Origin: Treponema sp. | GTDB taxonomy: Bacteria; Spirochaetota; Spirochaetia; Treponematales; Treponemataceae | DNA length: 7,289 nt | NCBI GenBank assembly: GCA_024691265.1 | Contig: JAILNT010000390.1 | Location: forward strand, 1-7,289 | Direction: 5' to 3' | Part shown: in pieces, positions 1-5,865 of the stretch | How the letters are laid out: each line of letters begins with the position of its first letter | How positions within the stretch are numbered: the stretch's first letter is position 1 | Notes under the pieces: generated by a model | Seen by the model: the letters and a program-made list of their open reading frames with translations, nothing else | Told to the model about the DNA's origin: nothing | Databases searched by the model: none | Translations under genes and position numbers: made by a program

Positions 1-774
1 ATTATCATCTTCAGAAAAATCTTGACCTTCATTTAAATTTGAAGACAAGCGGGAAGATAAAAATACATTTCCTTTTCTAATCAGAGTATTTGCACGAATA
101 AGATACTTCAAAACTTCAGCCATATATCTCTGTTTTTCTTCTGTTTTGTTTGAAGATTTTAAAGATTGAAGCTCTTCTGCTATAAAAGCAATTCTATTGA
201 ATATAAGCTGAAGACCTGTTACATGCTGACTTGAAAGTTCATAATTACGAAGCTCTACAGATAGTTCCTTAAACTTAGAAGAAGAAGTACCTGTTAAAGT
301 TCCAAGACCTGCACTCATAATTTCATCAATAGCTTTTTTAGCAAGTTCAAGACCTTGTAACTGTAGTTCAATCTTCTTTTGTTGTGCTTCCAATGTTTTC
401 TTAGAAGGCTTTTTAGCTTTTGTATTAGTCTTTTTTTCTGCTTTAAAAGCAATCTTTTCTGCAAGATTTTCAGGCAAATTATCTACTTCAAACTTAGAAG
501 CTTTAACAATCTCATACATAAGCCCGATTGCATGCTTACAGGGAAACTGACGGCTAGGACAGCTACAACGACATACAGGAAGCTTTGTAGAATCTGTGAT
601 ATCAATAGATGTTTTATATGGCTTTTTTCCACTTCCGGCACAATCAGCCCAAAAAACAGTGGAATCAGCATTTCTCTTCAATTCAGAAAATGATTTTTTA
701 TCAGAAAGTTCTTTTCCCTTAGAAAGGGCTGCTGCATTAGCTGCCATTTGTTCTATTATAGATTCAGAAATCAA
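1..774 (-). CDS. SWIM zinc-finger protein, N-terminal part (cut by window edge)
   Basis: An open frame of 258 codons runs off the left edge, so the C-terminus is missing. The SWIM signature CxC-x6-CxH is at about residues 70-81 (CSCPSRQFPCKH: Cys70, Cys72, Cys79, His81), with an extra Cys68 just before it. SWIM fingers bind zinc and are generally linked to nucleic-acid or protein binding. The layout matches a family of bacterial SWIM proteins: an N-terminal helix, an 'FWADCAGSGKKPY' segment, the SWIM motif, then a helical region beginning about residue 125 with a Lys-rich linker before it. From memory, members of this family often sit beside MoxR-type AAA+ ATPase and VWA-domain genes; no such partner is visible here. 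The start is TTG at 774, because AGGAG at 785-781 lies 6 nt upstream. The first in-frame ATG (747, codon 10) has no such site. Family assignment is good; molecular function is unknown. Confidence 0.85.
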   Translation of the reverse strand, partial: MISESIIEQMAANAAALSKGKELSDKKSFSELKRNADSTVFWADCAGSGKKPYKTSIDITDSTKLPVCRCSCPSRQFPCKHAIGLMYEIVKASKFEVDNLPENLAEKIAFKAEKKTNTKAKKPSKKTLEAQQKKIELQLQGLELAKKAIDEIMSAGLGTLTGTSSSKFKELSVELRNYELSSQHVTGLQLIFNRIAFIAEELQSLKSSNKTEEKQRYMAEVLKYLIRANTLIRKGNVFLSSRLSSNLNEGQDFSEDDN

Positions 775-780
775 TTCTCT

Positions 781-785
781 CTCCT
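781..785 (-). promoter_or_regulatory. Shine-Dalgarno site deciding a TTG start
   Basis: On the minus strand AGGAG is followed by 6 nt (AGAGAA) and then TTG at 774-772. The spacing is near ideal, which fixes the SWIM gene start at the TTG rather than at the ATG nine codons downstream. The site overlaps a segment complementary to the leader hairpin at 809-838. Confidence 0.75.
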
Positions 786-808
786 TTTTTTACTTTTCCA
801 AAAATGAA

Positions 809-838
809 AAAGAGAGAAAATATATATCTTCTCTCTTT
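809..838 (-). terminator. AT-rich hairpin between the NlpC/P60 gene and the SWIM gene (weak terminator or leader element)
   Basis: A perfect 10-bp inverted repeat (AAAGAGAGAA at 809-818, TTCTCTCTTT at 829-838) encloses a 10-nt loop. Read on the minus strand the second arm runs into a T-rich stretch (TTTTTCATTTTTGG). It lies 52 nt past the stop codon of the NlpC/P60 gene, so it could end that transcript. With only four G-C pairs it would be a weak terminator. The candidate SWIM promoter lies upstream of it, so the hairpin would also be in the SWIM mRNA leader and may instead act there. Confidence 0.45.
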
Positions 839-856
839 GTGTATCCGTTAATAAAT

Positions 857-886
857 ATTATAGTAGTATAAAATATAAAAAGACAA
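857..886 (-). promoter_or_regulatory. Candidate sigma70-type promoter for the SWIM gene
   Basis: On the minus strand, TTGTCT (886-881) is followed after 18 nt by a perfect TATAAT (862-857). Transcription would start near 850, giving a leader of about 75 nt that contains the hairpin at 838-809. The region is very AT-rich, so chance matches are likely. The positions, just after the upstream gene ends, are sensible. Confidence 0.45.
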
Positions 887-889
887 ATT

Positions 890-2218
890 TTATTCATCTA
901 TAATATTTGCAGCAGCAAAAGAAAGCTGTCCTGAAGTAGCTGTAGAAGGCAATATTCTTCCAGCTCCTTTATAAGTTTTCTTCCATGTAGGCTCATCTAA
1001 AGCACTTAAAGTAACGCCTGTTGAAGGGCCTGCACTCGCAGCATTTAAAAATACATATCTACCAGCAAGACGACCAGAACCATTATATTTTCCAAGATAT
1101 ATTCCTACATGGCTAACCTTTCCATTATAAGAAAAGAAAACGAGGTCTCCAGGTTCTCTTTCACCATCAGAAATCTTCTGTACAAACTTATACTGTTCAG
1201 CTGCAGTACGAGGAAGCTGCATATCAAGTCCATGCTTTGCAGAATATTGCACAAAACCACTACAATCGAAAGTACTTGGACCTGTAGCACCATATACATA
1301 AGGACAACCTCTAAGTCCCATACTGTATTTTATAAGAGTCTGCCTTGCATCAGAAGCCTGCTCTACAGGAATACAGCTTATAGCAGATGATTTAGGATTA
1401 GCTTTTGAAGCACTTTTAGGAGTCTCTACAAGTCCCAAACCTTTTTTCATAGCAGAAAGAGCTTGACTAAGTAAATCACTTTTCTTATTTTTATTCGCAG
1501 AAGCAAAAGCAGATTTACCACCAGCTAAAGCTTCTGTTTTCTCTAATAAGTCTTTTTCAAGCTGAACAGCCTGTTCTTTCATCAAAGTAAAATTATCAAG
1601 AATTCCCTTTTCAAGCTCAGATGTATTTATTTCTTTATCAACATTCTCAAAATCAGAAGAAGCTGGCTTATAATCTGCAAAAATATCTACTTCGTCTTCT
1701 ATAGGCTTTTCTGTTGTTTCATCTTTTACAGGAAGAAATCTACCTGCACCACAATACTGACGGCTCATAACAGCATCATCAAGAGAAATAATAGAAACTT
1801 TTGGATTATTACCACGGCTTGCAGCATAAATAAAAACTTCTTTTCCTTTAAGTTTACCTTCCATTTCAGAAACACCAAGATAAACACCTATGTTTGAAAT
1901 AGGACTGTTTTTACTTACTCTAAAAAACACAAGGTCACCAGGAATAAGCTCTTCTCTTTTTATTCTTTCAGTTGCAGTATAAATCTTCTGAACATCATTA
2001 GGAAAATCAGTTCCAACACTCTCTTTTGCAGCATATTTTACAAGACCTGCTGCTCCAAATCCAGTTTCAGGTTTTGCTCCGTTCAAGCGAAATTTTATAC
2101 CTTTTAGAGTTGTAACATAGTTTGTAAAATTCATTCTTGCTGCAGAAAGCCTTGTTTCATCAGCAAAAGCAATCATTCCAATAAACATGGACAAAAAAAT
2201 AACAGCCAGTTTCTTCAT
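890..2218 (-). CDS. Secreted tandem NlpC/P60 domain protein (likely peptidoglycan endopeptidase)
   Basis: 442 residues. A signal peptide (Lys2-Lys3, hydrophobic 4-18, cleavage probably after Ala17-Phe18-Ala19) sends it out of the cytoplasm. Two NlpC/P60 domains follow. Domain 1 spans roughly residues 28-163 and domain 2 roughly 288-424. Both keep the PGDLVFF and GxYLG motifs and end in a GAGR-(F/I)-LP tail, which suggests an internal duplication. Domain 2 has the cysteine-peptidase set: Cys319 (DCSGFV), His370 (SHVGIYLG) and Asn392 (LNAAS). Family members cut peptide stems of peptidoglycan. In domain 1 the matching positions are Ala56, Asn109 and Tyr131, so it should be inactive. The linker (about 165-285) is charged, with a possible coiled coil at 195-232 and a Lys/Ser/Ala-rich stretch. 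The ATG start is supported by AGGAAG 7 nt upstream. It has its own promoter and follows the gatB terminator. The exact substrate cannot be told from sequence. Confidence 0.88.
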   Translation of the reverse strand: MKKLAVIFLSMFIGMIAFADETRLSAARMNFTNYVTTLKGIKFRLNGAKPETGFGAAGLVKYAAKESVGTDFPNDVQKIYTATERIKREELIPGDLVFFRVSKNSPISNIGVYLGVSEMEGKLKGKEVFIYAASRGNNPKVSIISLDDAVMSRQYCGAGRFLPVKDETTEKPIEDEVDIFADYKPASSDFENVDKEINTSELEKGILDNFTLMKEQAVQLEKDLLEKTEALAGGKSAFASANKNKKSDLLSQALSAMKKGLGLVETPKSASKANPKSSAISCIPVEQASDARQTLIKYSMGLRGCPYVYGATGPSTFDCSGFVQYSAKHGLDMQLPRTAAEQYKFVQKISDGEREPGDLVFFSYNGKVSHVGIYLGKYNGSGRLAGRYVFLNAASAGPSTGVTLSALDEPTWKKTYKGAGRILPSTATSGQLSFAAANIIDE

Positions 2219-2251
2219 TCTCGAACTTCCTCACTTAACACTTTTATTAAA

Positions 2252-2280
2252 ATTATATGAAAGAATATAATAACTGGCAA
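2252..2280 (-). promoter_or_regulatory. Sigma70-type promoter for the NlpC/P60 gene
   Basis: On the minus strand TTGCCA (2280-2275) and TATAAT (2257-2252) are separated by exactly 17 nt. Transcription would start near 2245, leaving a leader of about 27 nt that contains the Shine-Dalgarno site AGGAAG (2231-2226). It lies just after the gatB terminator, so the gene appears to be its own transcription unit. This is the best-matching promoter in the window. Confidence 0.65.
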
Positions 2281-2298
2281 GAATGTTTTAATTTAAAT

Positions 2299-2329
2299 AA
2301 AAAAAACTCTGCCATCTCTGACAGAGTTT
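2299..2329 (-). terminator. Rho-independent terminator of the gatCAB operon
   Basis: Minus-strand reading gives a perfect 8-bp stem (AAACTCTG from 2329 and CAGAGTTT to 2304) with a 10-nt loop, followed directly by a run of eight T (2306-2299, the first three shared with the stem) and then ATTT. It starts 35 nt past the gatB stop codon. The G-C content in the stem and the T-run make this a convincing intrinsic terminator. Confidence 0.85.
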
Positions 2330-2363
2330 CATATAAAAATTGTTAATTATACTTTATAAAAGA

Positions 2364-3902
2364 TTAAAGCTTTGAAAGTTTTTCTGTAACAAGCTTTGTA
2401 GCAACACCTGGATTAGCTTTTCCCTTAGAAGCCTTCATAACCTGTCCCATAAGCCAGCCGACAACATTAGTCTTTCCGCCTTTATAATCAGCAATAGCTT
2501 TAGGATTAGCTGCAATTACCTGCTCAACAATAGCTTCAATAGCATCTGTATCTGTAACAGATTCCATGCCCTCTTCTTTTATTATTTCAGCTGGCATTTT
2601 ATTTGTTTCAAGCATCTTTGCAAATACAGTTTTACCCTGAGCAGAAGTAATCTTCTTATCAGCAATAGCATTTACAAGTTCTGTTATATGCTTTGGAGTA
2701 AGAGCAATGTCAGAAATAGTCTTTTTCTGTTCATTCAATACAGCCAAAAGTTCTGCAAGAATCCAGTTAGCAACTTTCTTAACATCTTTTGCACCCTTTG
2801 CAGCTTCCTCAAACCATAAAGAAAGTTCGCGAGTTGTTGTTAAAGTTTCAACATCAAAATCGCTTAAACCATATTCTTTCTTAAGTCTAGTACGCTTTGC
2901 TTCAGGAAGTTCACCAACCTTGCTTCTAGCTCTTTCAATAAGCTCATCACTAACACTGAAAGGTTTAATATCAGGTTCTACAACAAAACGATAATCAACA
3001 AAAGAGTTCTTTGTACGCTGTACAACAGTTTCGCCCTTTTCTTCGTCCCAACCCATTGTAACTTTAAAGCCTGGATTGAATTCCTGTCTATCTTCCTGGA
3101 ATTCTTTCAACTGACGCTGAGCTTCATAGCTACAAGCTTCACGAATAGCCTTGAAAGAGTTAAGATTCTTGATTTCAGAAATTGGAGTGTGATAAAGCTT
3201 TCCATCTTCCCATACATTAAGGTTGATATTAGCATCACAACGCATATTTCCTTCTTCAAGATTACCATTTGTAACCTTTACATAGCGAAGGATTTCCTGA
3301 ACAGTCTCCATAAAAAGAGCAGCTTCTTCAGGACTTGTCATATCAGGCTTAGTAACAATTTCAACCAAAGGAGTTCCACAACGATTATAATCGATATATG
3401 AGTGAGCTCCCTGTAAGTGCAAAGACTTACCTACATCTTCCTCAAGGTGAATGCGTTCAACTCTAACACGGCGATATTTACCATCATCAATTACACAATC
3501 TTCACCAATAAAATTCTTTGGGCGGAACTTTTCTCCTCCCTGCTGCTGCTCTTTAGGATATTTAGCCATAGGAAGGTCTACATGTCCGTCAGTACAAAGA
3601 GGGATATCATACTGTGTAATCTGATAACCTTTAGCAAGGTCAGGATAAAAATAATGCTTACGGTCAAACTTTGTAAAATGAGCAATATTACAATTCAAAG
3701 CAAGACCTGCAACAGCTCCAAGTTCAACATAGCCCTTACTTACCCTAGGCATAGCACCAGGGAGACCTAGACATACTGGACAAACACGTGTATTAGGCAT
3801 TCCGCCATAGCGGTTTTCACATGCACAGAACGCTTTTGTTTTTGTTAAAAGCTGCGTATGGATTTCGCAACCGATTACTATTTCATATTTATCAATAGCC
3901 AT
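2364..3902 (-). CDS. gatB: Glu-tRNA(Gln)/Asp-tRNA(Asn) amidotransferase subunit B
   Basis: 512 residues, slightly longer than the usual ~475-480. GatB binds the misacylated tRNA, activates the glutamate (or aspartate) carboxylate with ATP, and adds ammonia delivered from GatA. Family landmarks, in order: GCEIHTQL near the N-terminus; Cys26 and Cys28 with Cys41 and Cys44 (NTRVCPVCLGLPG), the usual zinc-site pattern; FDRKHYFYPDLAKGYQITQYD at about 78-98; HLEEDVGKS at about 151; DYNRCGTPLVEIVTKPDM at about 170; EEGNMRCDANI at about 215; and EIKNLNSF at about 242. The C-terminal helical tail (about 365-512) is the YqeY-like tRNA-binding part and ends with GQVMKASKGKANP. A small extra Gln/Gly/Lys segment (about 114-128) may account for some of the added length. 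ATG is preceded by AGGGGA with 6 nt spacing. It is the last gene of the operon, 18 nt after gatA, and is followed by the terminator at 2329-2299. Confidence 0.97.
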   Translation of the reverse strand: MAIDKYEIVIGCEIHTQLLTKTKAFCACENRYGGMPNTRVCPVCLGLPGAMPRVSKGYVELGAVAGLALNCNIAHFTKFDRKHYFYPDLAKGYQITQYDIPLCTDGHVDLPMAKYPKEQQQGGEKFRPKNFIGEDCVIDDGKYRRVRVERIHLEEDVGKSLHLQGAHSYIDYNRCGTPLVEIVTKPDMTSPEEAALFMETVQEILRYVKVTNGNLEEGNMRCDANINLNVWEDGKLYHTPISEIKNLNSFKAIREACSYEAQRQLKEFQEDRQEFNPGFKVTMGWDEEKGETVVQRTKNSFVDYRFVVEPDIKPFSVSDELIERARSKVGELPEAKRTRLKKEYGLSDFDVETLTTTRELSLWFEEAAKGAKDVKKVANWILAELLAVLNEQKKTISDIALTPKHITELVNAIADKKITSAQGKTVFAKMLETNKMPAEIIKEEGMESVTDTDAIEAIVEQVIAANPKAIADYKGGKTNVVGWLMGQVMKASKGKANPGVATKLVTEKLSKL

Positions 3903-3920
3903 ATAAAATCCCCTGAAACA

Positions 3921-5453
3921 CTACTCTTTTACAGGACAGCCACAGCCTGCATGCTCGTTTTCCCAAGCCTGAGCGAGCTTCAAAATCTTAACTTCTCCAA
4001 ACATAGGACCTGCAAACTGAATACCTACAGGCATTGGAGTTCCACCCTGAGCTGCTGTACCAGATGTATAACCGGCTGGAACGGAAATACTTGGAATACG
4101 AGAAAGATTAACAAATGTTGTAAACAAATCACTCAAGTACATAGAAAGAGGGTCATCAACCTTCTGTCCAAGCTTGAATGCAGCTGTAGGACAAGTAGGA
4201 CAAAGAATAATATCATAACTCTTAAAGAGTTCTGCAACTTCTCTTTGAATTCTTGCTCTTACAGACATACCTTTCTTATATGTGTCTCCAGAGAACTGTT
4301 CACTAAGAACATAATTTCCAATAATAATTCTTCTCTTTACTTCAGGACCAAAACCATTGCTTCTTGTATCAACATAAAGCTGGTCATATCCCTTAGAATT
4401 ATCAATTCTGTTTCCATAACGGATACCATCAAAACGGCTTAAGTTACTTGCAGCTTCAGAAAGAGCAATTACATAGTATGATGCAATTGAAGCATCAAGG
4501 ATAGGAAGGTCTACAATATCAATTTTTGCACCCTTCTTTTCAAACCATGCTCTTGTATCAGCAAAAACTTTTGCAACATCTGTATCCATACCCTTATTTT
4601 CAATAAATTGTTTTGGAACAGCAATTTTTAATTTTGCAAAATCAGCATCACTGAAAGCTTCAAGATTTTTCAATTCCTCACAAGAAGGTAAAGGAGCCGA
4701 TGTATCATCATACATATCAGAGCCGCACATTACACTTAAAGGAGTTGCAATATCAGAAGGTGTATGTCCAATAAGACCTACCTGGTCAAGAGAAGAACCA
4801 TAAGCTACTACACCCCAGCGGCTCAAAACACCATAAGTAGGTTTAAGTCCATAAACACCACAATAACTTGCAGGTAAACGAACAGAACCACCTGTTTCAG
4901 TTCCAAGACCAAATAAAGCCTGATTTGCAGCTACAGCAGCTGTAGAACCACCAGAAGAACCACCAGAAACATATTCACGGTTAATAGGATTACGGGTAGG
5001 ACCATATACAGAATATTCTGTAGAAGAACCCATAGCAAATTCATCTTGATTACATCTTCCAAGAGGAATAGCACCTGCATTCTTGAGGCGGGCAATTACA
5101 GTAGCATCATAAGGAGCTACATAGCCTTCAAGAATTTTACTTGCACAAGTAAGCTTTTTTCCACGAACAGAAATATTATCCTTATTTGCAAAAGGAACAC
5201 CTAACAAAGGCTGCTTTTCAAAAAGAGCTTTTACAGCTTCTTCTCCTGCTTTTCTTGCTTCTGCAATCTTCTCATCAGCTTTTTTAGCTAAATCTAATGC
5301 ATCATCATAAAGTTCAAGAAATGCATTCAAAGGAAGAGAAGAATGCTTATCCTCATTAAAAGTATCAATAGAAGCTTGTACTAATTCAGCTGATGTAACT
5401 TTTCCATTTTTGAGTGCATCAACGACTTCATTTATAGTATACATAGTCTGCAT
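3921..5453 (-). CDS. gatA: Glu-tRNA(Gln)/Asp-tRNA(Asn) amidotransferase subunit A (glutaminase)
   Basis: 510 residues, amidase-signature family. GatA hydrolyses glutamine and passes ammonia through the complex to GatB. The Ser-cisSer-Lys catalytic triad is intact: Lys91 (ANKDNI), Ser166 (GGSSGGS) and Ser190 (GTETGGSVRLPA). The spacings of 75 and 24 residues equal those I recall for the Staphylococcus aureus enzyme (Lys79, Ser154, Ser178). GLKPTYG, SRWGVVAYGSSLDQVG and the C-terminal PSISVPAGY and PVGIQFAG segments are also typical. The protein ends in a short Cys-rich tail (CGCP). The start is not certain. ATG at 5453 has AAGGAG (5469-5464) 10 nt upstream; ATG at 5444 (codon 4) has AAGGA 11 nt upstream. 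The gene begins 5 nt after the gatC stop, so translation is probably coupled. Confidence 0.97.
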   Translation of the reverse strand: MQTMYTINEVVDALKNGKVTSAELVQASIDTFNEDKHSSLPLNAFLELYDDALDLAKKADEKIAEARKAGEEAVKALFEKQPLLGVPFANKDNISVRGKKLTCASKILEGYVAPYDATVIARLKNAGAIPLGRCNQDEFAMGSSTEYSVYGPTRNPINREYVSGGSSGGSTAAVAANQALFGLGTETGGSVRLPASYCGVYGLKPTYGVLSRWGVVAYGSSLDQVGLIGHTPSDIATPLSVMCGSDMYDDTSAPLPSCEELKNLEAFSDADFAKLKIAVPKQFIENKGMDTDVAKVFADTRAWFEKKGAKIDIVDLPILDASIASYYVIALSEAASNLSRFDGIRYGNRIDNSKGYDQLYVDTRSNGFGPEVKRRIIIGNYVLSEQFSGDTYKKGMSVRARIQREVAELFKSYDIILCPTCPTAAFKLGQKVDDPLSMYLSDLFTTFVNLSRIPSISVPAGYTSGTAAQGGTPMPVGIQFAGPMFGEVKILKLAQAWENEHAGCGCPVKE

Positions 5454-5458
5454 ATTCC

Positions 5459-5770
5459 TTATGCTCCTTCGCCCAAAACTTTTGGAACCTGGAAATATCC
5501 ATCTAAGAAATGCTCTGTTACTTTCTTAACATCATGCATTTCAAGTCCAGCTACAACCTCATCTTCTCTCAAAGCTTCTGCTTTTGTAGATGGGTATGCA
5601 TCATAAGGATTCTCACTGTCGTCATATTTAGAAAGAATATCGAAATATCCAACAATCTCATCAACCTGCTTTTTCAAAGTAGCCATGTCAGTACTTTCTG
5701 GTGAAAGTCTAGAAAGATACAGCAACTTTTCAAGCGTATCTTCGTCTACAGTTCTCTTGCTATCACTCAT
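5459..5770 (-). CDS. gatC: Glu-tRNA(Gln)/Asp-tRNA(Asn) amidotransferase subunit C
   Basis: 103 residues from ATG at 5770, matching the usual ~95-105 of GatC. GatC is a small non-catalytic subunit that wraps around GatA and helps hold GatA and GatB together. The sequence shows the family pattern: an N-terminal helix (LEKLLYLSRLSPES), a second helix (LKKQVDEIVGYFDIL), then an acidic stretch with DAYPS, LREDEV and FQVPKVL near the C-terminus. Its position directly before gatA supports the call. The frame could also open at TTG 5797, adding nine residues; neither start has a recognisable Shine-Dalgarno sequence. I chose ATG because it is the stronger codon and gives the family length. It is the first gene of the operon and diverges from the sensor gene at 5855. 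Confidence 0.92.
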   Translation of the reverse strand: MSDSKRTVDEDTLEKLLYLSRLSPESTDMATLKKQVDEIVGYFDILSKYDDSENPYDAYPSTKAEALREDEVVAGLEMHDVKKVTEHFLDGYFQVPKVLGEGA

Positions 5771-5813
5771 GTTTGCAATATTAATGGATTTTATCAATTT
5801 ATGGAATACTGGT

Positions 5814-5842
5814 TTGATTTTTGGATTTCAATTAATTATAAT
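5814..5842 (+). promoter_or_regulatory. Candidate promoter of the divergent sensor gene
   Basis: TTGATT (5814-5819) and TATAAT (5837-5842) are separated by 17 nt. Transcription would start near 5849-5850, only about 5-6 nt before the ATG at 5855. That would give a leaderless or nearly leaderless message, in agreement with the absence of a Shine-Dalgarno site there. Confidence 0.45.
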
Positions 5843-5865
5843 GTTTTCTTATAGATGCTTTGTAA
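5835..5865 (-). promoter_or_regulatory. Candidate promoter of the gatCAB operon
   Basis: Minus-strand TATAAT (5840-5835) has TTACAA (5865-5860) upstream with 19 nt between, longer than the 17-nt ideal. Transcription would start near 5828, about 58 nt before the gatC ATG. A second option, TTGAAA with a poor -10 (TATTCC) 17 nt away, lies just downstream. The -10 shares four bases with a plus-strand -10. Confidence 0.4.

Noticed and set aside
379..871. Plus-strand open frames opposite the SWIM gene
   Set aside because: They lie antisense to a frame with a clear SWIM zinc motif and good ribosome site, and their translations are Cys/Phe/Ser-rich without recognisable domains.
3858..4442. 194-codon plus-strand open frame across the gatA/gatB junction
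   Set aside because: It is antisense to the conserved ends of gatA and gatB, is rich in Thr/Asn/Cys/Arg in no domain-like pattern, and is best explained by codon bias of the genes opposite.
4944..4972. Short tandem repeat of about 12 bp (AGAACCACC units)
   Set aside because: It encodes the conserved Gly-Ser catalytic loop (GGSSGGS) of GatA, so protein constraint explains it.
5771..5797. TTG-initiated N-terminal extension of gatC (nine residues)
   Set aside because: No ribosome site supports it, and the ATG at 5770 gives the usual family length; kept only as an alternative in the gatC entry.
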